A stretch of 64,000 nt of DNA from Cardiocondyla obscurior (lineage: Eukaryota > Arthropoda > Insecta > Hymenoptera > Formicidae): the NCBI RefSeq assembly GCF_019399895.1, contig NC_091864.1, positions 11,944,001 to 12,008,000 on the forward strand, read 5' to 3'. Made by a program: the position numbers and the translations under genes. Shown here piece after piece: positions 26,014 through 37,425 of the stretch (positions are counted from its first letter, which is position 1; every line of letters starts with the position of its first letter). Under the pieces are notes generated by a model, which worked only from the letters and a program-made list of their open reading frames with translations, made no database searches and was not told the DNA's origin.

Positions 26014-26974
26014 TGAAGTAAGTAATTTTGAAACGGTTGCAACAACATCAGAATTAATTGTAGATATTTTTCTTCCATACTATATTATATATGCATCTCT
26101 TTTTTCAAAAACAAATATGCATTAATTAACTTCGTAATAAAAAAGGGGAGTAAGAAAGAAAATATGAATTATTTAAATGAAAATTTCTATAATTTTTACC
26201 TAACTTTTTTTTTATTAATTTAGATCGAATTAATTCATGTTACATTTCATGTTCTAACTTTGCTAATTTTCTCAAGTATTATGGGTCAAATATTAATAAA
26301 AAAGAGGTTTAATAAACGCCCGTTGATGTTGATGTATCCAATTTCTAAAAAAAAATCTCACAAAAATTGGTGATCTCATGGAGAAAATTTCGTAAACAAG
26401 GTACTTATTTTTAAGAGTTTGTTTAAAAAATATGTCGTTCCGCATATGAAAAATGCATCTGTATTGAAGAAAGTCTTACGTAGCAAATGAAAGTATTAGC
26501 TGGCAAGTAAAAATTGATCGTCTTGTAAGACCAGCGCGTGCGTGTCGAATTGTATCCAAGGAACGTTAAAATTGTCAACCCTTTTGTTTCTCTTCAGCAT
26601 TTACGTGTTAGGATAGTTTAACTAACAACTAACTCTACTAATCGTCTAATCATTATTATAAACATCCTATCCAAGACACTCGTTTATCTCCTATTTCAAA
26701 CAGACGCACGAGATACGAATTTAAATTTGACAAAGTTCACGAGAATGACGAAAAATTTTTGATGCGACATCCTTCTTTCACCACCAGGATGCCAATGCTA
26801 AATAACACCGTGCTAAAGAATGGGAAATAACGAATTTCTTGTGTGCTTGAATCTGACAAATATATCATTCAACATATTCCTTTAATTAATTTCAAGTAAT
26901 TACGAACAACGTAAGTGGCTGAAAAAATATCTAAAGGCGTCCAAAGAAATTCCCTTTAAATATTTAAATGTGTC

Positions 26975-27240
26975 GTGGACGTATACTCACCGTCAGAAGT
27001 GGCGTTCGTGGTGCTGCGACAGCAACTAGCGTACGTGGTCTTGGCGTGGTGTGCGTCGAATCTCACACGAAGCGCGCGCGTAGATGTGTCGCGTGGCATC
27101 GGTCACAGAGGACTGAGGGAGAACGCGGCCTACTACACCTCCCCGCACTCGGCGGCCGAGAGTGGGGGAAGTCACGTACGCCAGCCGCCGTCGCCGCTCG
27201 TCGCAGCAAATGCCATATCTGCCTTTCAGTGTACAATATA
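26975..27240 (-). promoter_or_regulatory. Isolated CG-rich block with a strong minus-strand splice donor
   Basis: A roughly 260 bp CpG-dense block in an otherwise AT-rich gap. On the minus strand its left edge reads CTGACG|GTGAGTATAC, a near-consensus 5' splice site with the exon ending at 26991. This could be a noncoding first exon and promoter of a leftward transcript. I found no coding exon to pair with it, so this is inference. The frames inside it (up to 93 codons) look like products of CG bias. Confidence 0.35.
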
Positions 27241-28383
27241 ACATTTTGAAGTCTTCTGAGATCTCGTTGTCTTTTGGCGCAGTTAAGATTTAACTTTTTT
27301 GTGTCTTCGAGCCTCCAGTTCATGTATCGAGATGAAAGTTCACATCTGTTTTTTCTATATACGCATTAGAGAAAATTATTCTAAATGACATCGTAGCTAT
27401 TTATTCATTCTGAAATAAGTTTGTCTAGAGATTATTAAGATATCAATGCTCATGATTTTATTGTCGCGAGCATCACGTAAAAAAAAAACATTTAAAAAGA
27501 AGTCAATCCTTACTGTTTAAATCGTAATTTGACATATCTCGTAAAATAAAAAAGTTGGTCAACGTCGATCATTGAACGCACGAGCGTCGTTCAAATTTCA
27601 ATTGTTTAGTAGATAGGGATCTTTGTCGAATGTTAATTTTCTTTATATAGTCTATATGTAATTACCATATAAATGTTTCTCTCAATTAATTTGTAGCGTT
27701 ATTTAGAAGGCGCACGCGTCCGATCATCGAAATCAAAGCCATGCGCGTCCGAAAAAATGGAAATTTTGAAAAGAAGACTGCTCTCATTTCTCGATAGAAG
27801 ATTGTTCTCTTTGACAATAGAATAGAAAAAAATAATGAGCTGTATTACTTGTTCTTTAATGTATGTACGTACGATATTCTTTTACATTTCTATGAAGTGT
27901 ACCATTTTTTATTTTTAGCAATTTGACAATTCCGTATACATTTACAGTTTTTCGTTGTCGTGTGTAAATTTATTAATCGAGATACGCAATTAGAAGTATC
28001 TATCAACTGTAAAATCGAGTTCTAAGTGTCGCTACGAAATGTTTTTCAGGATATTCTATTTTTTTACGTGCTATGAGTTTTGTCACATGTTTCACACATT
28101 AAGCTTAATGGCTTTGATAGCGCCACATTTATGAATAATTGGGTAAAAAGAGCATATCTAAGTAATCACGAAGTATATGATATATTATGATTACGAATTA
28201 TTAAACATTGTATCAAATTTTATATTCACTTCTTGTGGTTGACAATAAACTGGTTTTATAAAAAAAAAAAAGATACCTTAAAGATTATACATTTCATGAA
28301 AGGCCAGCAAGCTCTTGATCGATATAAATACCATGTCACTGTACAAGTAGGTTTATACAGTAATATTTTACATATATTCAAAC

Positions 28384-28389
28384 TTTATT
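28384..28389 (-). terminator. AATAAA overlapping the NUP107 stop codon
   Basis: On the minus strand the coding end reads CCGAAATAAAG, so the TAA stop is embedded in an AATAAA hexamer. If used, the 3' UTR would be very short; other signals further left are possible. Confidence 0.35.
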
Positions 28390-31300
28390 TCGGATATCCC
28401 CAAGGATCCTTCTTTTGGTCCATTAATACAAGAGAAGATTCACAGATCTTTTTTAATATCTCACGTAATCTTTCTTTCGAAAAAACCTATAAAAATAAAT
28501 ATATTAATATTCGTTCTTTTTTTAAATTTATATTTATATAAGTTGTAATAGTTATTTTGCTATTTATACGTACTTTATATAACTGATGTTGTTCAGACGT
28601 AAGTATATCAGCCAATTGAATGCAATCGTCATGTTCATTCATTTGAGACATAACCGAATGCAACAAAAGTGTGACTTTTGGAATGCAAAGCTCACGTAGT
28701 TTTTCCAATTGATGTTCTCTAAGTTCATCTTCGGCTGTGCAGGGCTCGTCGTTATTACTCTTTGAATCCACGAGCCAGCCGCCGTCAGGAAATAATAAAA
28801 CGTTAAATAATAATTGTTTCACAGCCTGAAAAGTAAACACTTTAATATTTTTTATTTTACGCGCGTTACAATATGCGCTTATATTTTATATGTACCTTTG
28901 TGTGATGCTGCATCGTAGATTTCCATCTTTCTAATTCAGAATTGTACTGAGTTTTTCTGTGATCATATGCAACTTTTTCTGTAAACGTGGCATATGTCGG
29001 TAACTCTTCTGGGGGTATAGGTTTACCATGATGATAGTGCGAGAACCATTCACTGAAACCTTCCTGAGCATCAAGGTATGTTTTATAACAAAGATATTCT
29101 CTTATCGATGCAGCTGCTTTTTTGGATAAATTATTAGTTATCGTAAGACTCGCGAGTGTGCAATCCATAGACGGATATTCAGTTATAACTGATTCGATCG
29201 AATCTGCTGGGATCTACATAACAAAAATACAACAATTTAATCATTTATCAATAAAAGCAATTCATGGCAGAATTATTTATAAACTGTTAAGAGATACAAG
29301 AAAAATGTATATAATAAATTAGTAAAAATATTTTCAGTTTTTACCTTGTTAAATGCTTTCCGCGCCGCATCAATTTTTTCGTTAGTCAAGAAGTATCTAA
29401 TGAGCGCATTTGTTTGCCGTAAAGCTTCTTCTCTTTGACTTTGATAAAAAATCAACCAATCCAGACCGTTAATTTTCTCCATGTCCGCTTTGGTGATAGT
29501 TCCTTTCAAATCCGTTGGATCAGATTCTAAATTTTTTTTACGTATATTTTCCACTACTAATTTTGTAATTGCTTCTACATTCAAGTTTGCCTTTTCTGCT
29601 GCGTGTAAACATTGCTTGCGTTGTTCATAGTCTGTAACATTCTCTAAATAAGAAGCATATTTGGTTATTTGATACTCTTGAGGTAACGTAGCTGTGTAGA
29701 ATGCGATTAAAATTGGATCGCCTATTTCAATAAGAACACAAACATATGCCAGCAGTACTTTGTCTTCTACTTTATTCTTTGTACTTTTCCCAATTTGTCT
29801 GAAGAATAGTATTAAATGTGCTAAAAATCTGAGAAACTGCGAATCACATGCACCAGAATCCACCATTTTTTCAATCTCTTCCATCAATTTTGGTATTTGA
29901 TCCAATATTATATATTTTTGAATTAAATGATCAGGTGTGTTGGACTGAGCACGTATTATCGGATTTTTTGATGCATGCAATTCTTTGAAGGCATCTTCTA
30001 ATGAGATTTCATTTTTCCAATATTCTTCGGGCATAACCGTATATATTTTTACCATCATTAATCTTAGTGCCGATTCGACTTTGATATCTAAAAGGCTCTT
30101 CGCATATGCCCACAATGCATCTTGCCAAGACGAGGCTATTTGTAGAAGTAATTGAACGTTGCCACAAAGGCTTGCGTATATGCCACGATAGAATATACCT
30201 GCGCAAAAAAAATTTAGATTCTTTATATACATAAATAGTTCAATTTATAATATAATATAAAAATTAAATTAATAAAAAATTATTTAAGATTTTAGAATAT
30301 TTAGAAATTTTAATAAAAATTATAATTGTAATTTTTTTGATTTATTAATAATATATATTTCGATAATATTAAATTATATTAGTTACCTATGCGTTTATCT
30401 TGAGATAATTCCCAAGCACACAATTTCCAAAGACTTCTATTAGGATTCCCTTCGATTGGTAATTTAGTGTCTGTTAACGGATTACTGTAATTTGGATCGT
30501 GATTAGGAATCCATCCTAGTAAAGATGCTGCTCTCCAAGGTTGACCACAGTGTATGGCTAAAGCTTGTGCTTTTTGAAGACGTCCACAACGTACCTGTAT
30601 ATGATATGTATACATGTAAAATGTATTTCTTTCCAAAATTTTTTTGTTTTGTATTAAAAAATTGATATAAATTACAATAAATATAAAAAATAATTATCTC
30701 AGTTTAAAATAATAGTTGATATCAGAGCTGTAAAAAAAAGTAATCACTACTTATACAGCTCTGATTGATATATACCTCTATAAACATTCTTTTTTCAAGT
30801 CTAGCATCATCTTCTCTATCCAGATCATGTAATGGTCTACCCTCTCGTATTGGTGCATCAGGATCTAAGGAAGAAACTAATGGTCTAGATGAGCTAAATG
30901 TAATTCCTAAATTCTGATTGTGCAACTGATGAACTGTATTTTCCCAAGCTACTGTTTTATCAGTAAAGAGCTCCACAGATGGGTATTTATTTGCTTGATC
31001 AAGAGCATTTTTTTCTAACCAGTCAATAATTAATTGGTATTCCCTGATGTAGGTTTCAGACTTGTATAAATTTTCTATAACATCTTTCTCAGAGATATAA
31101 TTATTGTTAACAAGTCCATCTTGTTCCATTTGAGTAGACAAGCCAGCACTGCTTATACGATTCTGATAAAGACAATATATCAGCCTCCATGTGTTCCTCT
31201 CACTTTCCAAGGAAATTTCTTCTTCTGCTATTTCTGTATTCTCAACTTTTGATTGCATACCTAATCAAACCATAGTTCTGTTTAATATTTATATTACAAA

Positions 31301-31857
31301 AAAAACATAATATATTTTATATTTATTTCGATACCTCTCATTATGTCCAACGTGACAGTACAGTTCTGTATGAAGCCTGCAACAGTGTCAAAAACCTGTG
31401 CCTCTGAAAAATGCGCTTGGATGCTGAGCAAAAAGTCGTTGTAGAGCTTGGCTTTAGTCTCGCGCCACGGCTCGTTAGCTTTCAAAATTGCCCCGGTTGC
31501 TGTGCTATCTTCCATCATTTCCTTGATGGTGATGTCGTTTTTCTCCGAGCGTACCATTATGTCGCGGATTTCGTGGGGCGCAAGGGTTAACGAGAGGTCG
31601 ATATCCATGTTGTAAGACTTGGCCGATTTGAAGCCGGAGGTTCGGTCGGCCAACCCCGGACTTTGAGTGTCATTGAGCGTTTGTCTGCTATCGTCGATGT
31701 CTCTTCGCGACTGACCAGACGCGTGCAATGATATCCTCTTCGGGGTAGTGCTTCGTTGACCACTTAACCTTAACAATGTTCGCCGCTGGCTATTCTGCTG
31801 GTTTAGCAGGCGAATTGACTGATCGAGATTTTCCTTAATGTTGGTTAACGATTCCAT
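28385..31857 (-). CDS. Nup107: Nuclear pore complex protein Nup107
   Basis: Seven exons on the minus strand: 31857-31335, 31260-30776, 30594-30387, 30198-29345, 29213-28896, 28825-28574, 28486-28385. All junctions are GT/AG and keep frame, giving 913 residues; human NUP107 is about 925. Nup107 is a scaffold nucleoporin of the Y-shaped (Nup107-160) subcomplex and also acts at kinetochores in animals. Recognition rests on the GQPWRAASLLGWIPNHDP block (about residue 355) and on the C-terminus, LTSEQHQLYKVFSKERLR followed by SSLVLMDQKKDPWGY, which closely matches the vertebrate tail. The protein is mostly helical with a Ser/Arg-rich N-terminus, as in the family. The start ATG at 31857 is the first in frame. 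Introns are short (70-188 bp), unlike the neighbouring developmental genes. It is divergent with the HAUS1-like gene across 362 bp. Confidence 0.96.
30721..30765. repeat. Perfect 12 bp inverted repeat in NUP107 intron 2
   Basis: ATCAGAGCTGTA and TACAGCTCTGAT flank a 21 bp A-rich loop. It lies beside the donor of the second coding exon (30776) and could fold in the pre-mRNA. Confidence 0.7.
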
Positions 31858-32219
31858 CTTTCACCTGTTACGGGCCGACAGGAAATTTCGGCTCGATGGT
31901 GAACCGAAAAGTTAAAAACGCCACGCGAAAGAGAGGTTATATCGAACAAACAAACACGCCGGTAAGCGCGCTGAAGCACTCGAATACGGTGCCATACAGT
32001 GCTGCCAATACTCGACAACGTTATTTTTCTGAGACACCAAGAACGTAGAAATTTATGTGATGTAACGTTGCGACTGCGACATTTCTCGTTTCCTTCCCTT
32101 GACTGTTTTGTTGCTGGAATTCAAAAAGTTATTTGGTTATTTGATAGTTGTCGAATGGCATAAATAAGGAGGTTGTAAAACATATAGATCAAAACAATTG
32201 GATCAGAATAATCAATAAA
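31858..32219. promoter_or_regulatory. Shared divergent promoter between NUP107 and HAUS1
   Basis: Only 362 bp separate the two divergent start codons, so both promoters and 5' UTRs must lie here unless upstream noncoding exons exist. The NUP107 side is CG-rich, as in the housekeeping promoters of this window. I did not identify a TATA box. Confidence 0.65.
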
Positions 32220-33225
32220 ATGGATATAAGTGGGGTAAGTTTTTTTTTTTTATTTAAGAGTACAAAATATCTACATTTATGAGATATAACGGCTGCTTTC
32301 CTTTTAGTAGACACAGTCGACAAAAATGTCATTCTGTCTTTTTTTGTATTGACAAAATAACGAAAACAGAACGACACTTGTGTTGGCTGTGTCTACTAAA
32401 AGGAAAGCATATAACATTACCAGTTTCGTAATAGATAATTGTAATGAGTTATGTTAATGAGTAATTATTTAAAAATAGGTAGCATTGCTCTCACAAAATA
32501 ACTCGGTTTCGACCAGTTCCACAAAATGCTATGATAAAGATATATCAGTTGAGGAGACCTTGCTTCAACACTTGCAGACAGCTATCTCAGAGACAACAGA
32601 AGAGAATGTTGCATATACAAAGGAGATAACCCTTTTATTGAACAAACTGGATTTTGATGTCAATACGTTGCCCATTGATATAAAAGAAAGTTTGCAAAAA
32701 TTGTCTTCAATCTTAAAATCAGAAGGGCTATTTGACTTTGACGAGACAGCATTGCAAATTGTTAGAGAACGGAAGATTATAGAGGAGAAGAAGCAACAAC
32801 GAGAGGAAAAGCAAATGTCTTTGAAATATGATAAGTTGTTCAGAAATTGTAATAAGTTGCAGACAAAGTTGGACAATCTTCAAGAAGCAGTGGAGTCTCT
32901 CAGAAACGATATCGGCACTACAGAAAATAACGATATGGATTGCAACAAAGATTTTCTGTCTATGAAACTGAAAGAGTACCAACAAGTTTTTAAAAAATTA
33001 GAGACAGATTTGAGTGATATGCAGGTCAATGAATTTTACTCGGAAGAAATATTGAATAAGTACAAAGAGTACTTAGAGCAGACTAGCAGACTGGCAGATC
33101 TTAATCAATCACTTGCCCAGTATGGTGATTTACCACCTAATTTATTGCAGGCTAAATTATTAGTGGAAAATAAGAGAAAAGAGTATAAGAATTTAGAACG
33201 GATGTTTTTAGATAAGGTTCAGTAA
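32220..33225 (+). CDS. HAUS1: HAUS augmin-like complex subunit 1 (probable)
   Basis: Two exons: 32220-32234 (five codons, MDISG, then GTAAGT) and 32479-33225, joined in phase 0, giving 253 residues. The protein is almost entirely coiled coil: heptad-rich stretches at about residues 95-145 (ERKIIEEKKQQREEKQ) and 160-245. The ending, SLAQYGDLPPNLLQAKLLVE then NKRKEYKNLE, resembles the HAUS1 C-terminus, where a short Pro/Asn turn precedes a Glu/Lys-rich helix. Augmin binds spindle microtubules and recruits gamma-tubulin for branching nucleation; length is close to the family's (about 278 in human). The first exon is tiny, so the protein is easy to truncate in annotation. The 244 bp intron carries a foldback element. 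A different coiled-coil protein remains possible. Confidence 0.65.
32295..32408. mobile_element. Small foldback element (MITE) inside the HAUS1 intron
   Basis: Terminal arms GCTTTCCTTTTAGTAGACAC and GTGTCTACTAAAAGGAAAGC are perfectly complementary, and pairing extends to at least 22 bp. The interior is also partly complementary (GTCATTCTGT against ACAGAACGAC). Total length is 114 bp, with no coding capacity. It occupies almost half of the intron. Confidence 0.8.
33141..33146 (-). terminator. Candidate AATAAA of the PRCC mRNA inside the HAUS1 last exon
   Basis: TTTATT on the plus strand is AATAAA on the minus strand, 213 bp beyond the PRCC stop codon. I saw no hexamer on that strand inside the intergenic gap, so the PRCC 3' UTR probably overlaps HAUS1 in antisense. 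Confidence 0.4.
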
Positions 33226-33297
33226 TTTCAAACTTAATTATCGATGTATTTTATATTTGCAATATTTGTCATATAGATGTTATTAATTTACTTAACA

Positions 33298-33303
33298 AAT
33301 AAA
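33298..33303 (+). terminator. AATAAA of the HAUS1 mRNA
   Basis: The hexamer lies 73 bp after the HAUS1 stop, inside the 133 bp gap before the convergent PRCC stop codon. Confidence 0.6.
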
Positions 33304-33358
33304 GATTACCTGTATGTGCACTTAAAAATAAAAAAAATGCTTGTATAAATTGTAGCTC

Positions 33359-34739
33359 TTAAAAACCGTATTTTGACTTTGCCTGTTTCCGTGCCATCCT
33401 ATTTTGCGACCACTGATTCTTGAGTTCTAATTCCATAGCTTTGGCCTGATGCGCTAGATAAGTTATTTGATGTTTCTTTTTAGATTGAGAGTTTACTCCA
33501 CCGCTACTCTGCATAGATACTGGCCTGTGTACAGACTCTTCCGTCAATGCTTTCACCAGCCATTCTCGTTCGTCTGGCTTTATGTCTTCTCCGTTTATTT
33601 CGATTATATCCGCTCCATCAATTTCTTTGCGTTTTATACCTCTTTTACCACAGAGATATTCTATTGCCTTTTCGTCAAAAGCAACATTGCCTTCCATATC
33701 CACATTATATTCTTGTTCGGGAATTGGTAGTTTTGGGCCAACCTCTACTTTATTTTTCAGTAAAATTTCTTCCTTGGGTAGATTTATAACGTTACTTGTT
33801 AATATTTTACTTGAATTACTCGACTCATCATTTAAATCTTCAGTATTTCGTTTATGTACAAGATCTAAAGATAATTCTGAATCTAATAATTCTGTTGTAG
33901 AACTGCTCGGTGCATCTTTATTTTCAGTTAATCCAAAGAAATCTATCGACGTATCATCTTCGTCAGAACTTAGTTCGTTATGTGATTTTTCTAAAGTTGA
34001 TATTTTTAATTTAGAATTATTCTGACATGTATTAGCTTTTTTCGTCATTTTTGACTGTTGTATATTTGTTTTTCCTGTTAAATTCTTAACAGCTTGAGGT
34101 ATTAGAATCTTATTACTTTTTGTTTCTCTTTTTGGTGGTACTAGAACGGAAAAAAGTCCACAGCCTCTCTACAATAATAACGATTTATGAGCAACATTTA
34201 ACATTAGCTTTAGTATATTTATTTTAAGAATTTATTTTAAAACCTACTTGTGGCAATTGTACAATCTTAGCTGGTTTTACCTCGCTTTCTTCCTCGATAT
34301 CCTTAAACTGATTTAATATGACAGATTAATATAAAATGTTCAATAAAGTTAAGAACTTGAATATGCATACCTCTGATAAAGAAGGCACCGATATCTTTAC
34401 TGTCTGCTTCTTTACTGGTTTCGGGATTTGCCTCTCCGTTTCTTTTTTCAACAGAATTTCGTCCACTTCCTCTTCGAAGTTGCTCGTCGAAGTGAGATCT
34501 TTAGGTTTTGGCAGCATATCGAGTTGAAAATTGGACTCCGTACTGTCGTTCTCCTCCACTTCGACATTTTTATTTTGCGAGACTACTTTCGGAGCAGGCA
34601 AAGACAGCTTCGAGTTTATTTGCACAGTTATAGTTTTGGCTGCGTCATTATCCGTGTCGTTTGCAGCGACTGGTTCCGCAGACTCGCTCTCCTCATTTTC
34701 GGAGCCTTCATCGCTGGTGTCGTACGCCACGAGACTCAT
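33359..34739 (-). CDS. PRCC: PRCC homologue (proline-rich protein of papillary renal carcinoma family, MAD2B-interacting)
   Basis: Three exons on the minus strand: 34739-34371, 34307-34248 (20 codons) and 34168-33359, all phase 0, giving 412 residues. It starts MSLVAYDTSDEGSE, the conserved PRCC N-terminus. Mid-protein, exon 3 opens with RGCGLFSVLVPPKRET and leads to IPQAVKNLTGK, matching the Leu/Pro block of the family. The C-terminus KHQITYLAHQAKAMELELKN ... KSKYGF is the diagnostic PRCC C-terminal domain. PRCC is nuclear, associates with splicing factors and MAD2B, and forms TFE3 fusions in human renal tumours. The long proline-rich region of the vertebrate protein is replaced by an acidic Ser/Asn-rich linker, as expected outside vertebrates. 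It is tail-to-tail with HAUS1. Confidence 0.95.
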
Positions 34740-35771
34740 TTTCGATCTGGAATACGCTTCACTTTTAATTTGTGTACATTTACGTGCGACATAACCTAAC
34801 GCTATTGCTCCGACTTCCAGAATCGAAATCGTAGACTTAGTTGGTGGTGGCTCGTAGCGGATTTTATTGAAACTAAGAAATTTATTTGATTAGACTTGTA
34901 TCGAGAGATATATCGCTGATAAATAAGATATTTAATTTATCAATGACTCGCTTTCGCAACTTTAGTTTTAGCAATTAATATTTTTTTTCTTTCGATCAGT
35001 ACAATTGTACATTGAGCTGTATCACTGGGTAGAGTTCAGCTTTTCTTTATGATACTCATTATATTTATAACTCATTACATTTTGACTTTAACATTAGAAA
35101 TTGCATGTCTCGATAACCAAATTCAGTGTAATATACGATAAGTGCTTGTATCTACGTTTCGTAATATCCCTTTTTCATTAATCACGAGTATATTACGATC
35201 ATACAATTATTTTTTAATTTACATTTTAATATTCAAATATATTATAAAATATTAATTTTGTTAACAAAAATATGTAAAATCAAACTCGATACCTCTTTTT
35301 AGTAAGTAAATAATGCACGGAGAGGTATGTAATATTAAAATAAATTATAAAGCAAAGTGAGAGAAATAGAAATGCACATAGATATCACTTTTGGTTCTTT
35401 AATTAATTATTGTTTATTAAATCGAATATTATATACTTGTCTAATAAACTACCGTTGTTTTTCCTGATCTTTCTTTTGAGACGTTCCCTCTCTTTTCTTT
35501 CTTGAGAGGATCGCTTTATAATTTTTCGAAATTGCCTCGCCGGTCATATTTGCCGTTTAATAAAATGTAATAATGCGGTTTTTTTAGCTGTTTGCCGTAT
35601 TTGCGGGTACCGTCTCCAACGACGAGAGATCAGCCCGACCCTGATCCGTCCGTCTGAAAACCTTGCTCTTTTACGCAATTTTAGCGTTTATTAAAGTTTG
35701 CTCGCAAATGAAACGAAACCCATATAACCTACCTAATTTAGCGAGTAGCATTTTCGAGTGGGGACCACTTC

Positions 35772-35866
35772 AGGAGAGGCAAGGGGAGATGAAGGAGGAA
35801 GAGGAAGGAGAGAGAGAGAGTGGGCGAGGAGGTGGAGAAGGCAGGAGATGGTGGTGGAGGAGAGGT
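35772..35866. repeat. Homopurine (GA-rich) tract
   Basis: About 95 bp almost free of pyrimidines on the plus strand, with a GAGAGAGAGAG core at 35809-35820. It is a possible GAGA-factor-type site or triplex-prone DNA. Confidence 0.75.
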
Positions 35867-37364
35867 CGGGTTCTATTGACAGCGGTTATTGCCTAACTGC
35901 GTACCTCCACCTAATATGCCCGGCTCGGGGGATTCGTATCCAGGGTTGCTCGAACGAAAACTGCGAAACACACCCGCGAATCTTTAATTCCACCCCCTAC
36001 ACCGCGTAATACCCACGGCCGCTTTCGTCTGCCCGTTGCCCGGATTTTTGTTTAAATATCACGCACGCTCTTTTTTCGTTTCTCTTTCCAGATTCCTCGG
36101 CTCCTTTTTCTTCCTGAACAAGCTTTTCGAGTTTATATAATTAAAAAGTAGTCTACCCTTTCGAAAATAATCGAGAGAGCCGTTTTCTTGGTCGACCTCG
36201 CTCTGAGAAAAGCTCGAATTCGCTTTGCGCTTACAGAAATTGCAATTTGGTAACATTGTATTACGCGACGTAATCCTCGGTGAAGTGTATCGATTGTTGT
36301 CTTTCCGTTTTTGCTCGATCCACCCTCAGGTGATTATTTAACGCGGCGAATTAACGCGAATCGCAGCGATTTGTCGTCGCCGAGACGGAGGCTTTTTCTT
36401 CCGGCGCGAGGACCCGGCTAATCCTTTTTTTTTTTTTTCCTCCCCGTTGTCTCGATACCTCGACGTACGTGTACGTTCGCGAACGGATGCGGGCAAATAA
36501 CGGCCCTGCCTGCATTTGAAACTCTATTAACTCTCCGAATATTAGCTCGTCGAGCGAGATTAACCTCATTGTGCCCCGTTGAAAATGATGACATCACTAT
36601 TAAACTCCCGTCGGCTTACGGAAATTGATTAAACTATCAAATTAGCTCTACTAATATCAACACATCAACGCCGCGAGACCGGGCCTCTGGCTTCGAGGTT
36701 CAATCCTAAATGGCATGAATTTGCCGGTCCGTACGATCGTTCGACGTGCATTCATCGGTGCGACTATATTCCCCAAGTTATGCAGTCGTGACTGAAGCTT
36801 ATTACACGACGAAGCCGGGGGAGAGATATGATTTGCGATACACTGGTCCCGAACGTTTTCATTTTTCAACGCGAGTTACACGATGAATGCTCCGCGAGCT
36901 TAATTCACATCCGTCGATTGTCGAGTACATCTTATTTTACTCGTAGCTTTAAAAAAATATGCAGCAAAATTAAAATTAAATTTTTACGTTCCTTTAATAA
37001 CAATCGCTGGAAAACATTCGCACGTACTTGCGTCCTTTTAAATGTTTAGCGGTTAAAAATCGCGGCGGCAGCTCGTACCGTACGATCATGTTCGTAAGAG
37101 TTCGAGTAGTAACACTAGTCCCCTTTCTCAGCTACCCTTTTCCATCCGGCATTCAGGAACTACGGAGCGTTAGATGTACTGTTAAGGGAAGTGTGAACAA
37201 TTTCGTGCATTGTCGAGACTATAATATGGCTGGCAGGATAATTATTGGAGGCCGTTTGAATCTAACTGTTTCCTTCATTAGCAGTCTCAGTTCGCCCGTT
37301 TATCTCCTTCTCTCTCCCTCTGCGCACCTACAACATTCCCCGCCCTCCCGGCCCGCGAGAGCAC

Positions 37365-37425
37365 CTCACTCTCTCTTTCTCTCTCTCTTTCGTTCTCCCT
37401 CGTCTCTCTCTCTTTCTCCCTATCT
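37365..37425. repeat. CT-rich tract
   Basis: CTCTCTCTTTCTCTCTCTC-type run of about 60 bp; equivalent to GAGAG clusters on the minus strand. Confidence 0.75.

Larger units (their letters stand above)
22387..28384. other. Skeletor 3' UTR and intergenic space before NUP107
   Basis: AT-rich and without a supportable gene. AATAAA signals on the plus strand at 23434-23439 and 23456-23461 are candidates for the Skeletor mRNA end, with more further on. The interval holds a TA/CA microsatellite, a 41 bp tandem repeat, two hairpins and an isolated CG-rich block at about 26975-27240. Confidence 0.6.

Noticed and set aside
36690..36710. tRNA-like T-arm (GAGGTTCAATCC)
   Set aside because: No matching acceptor stem, D-arm or anticodon arm upstream.
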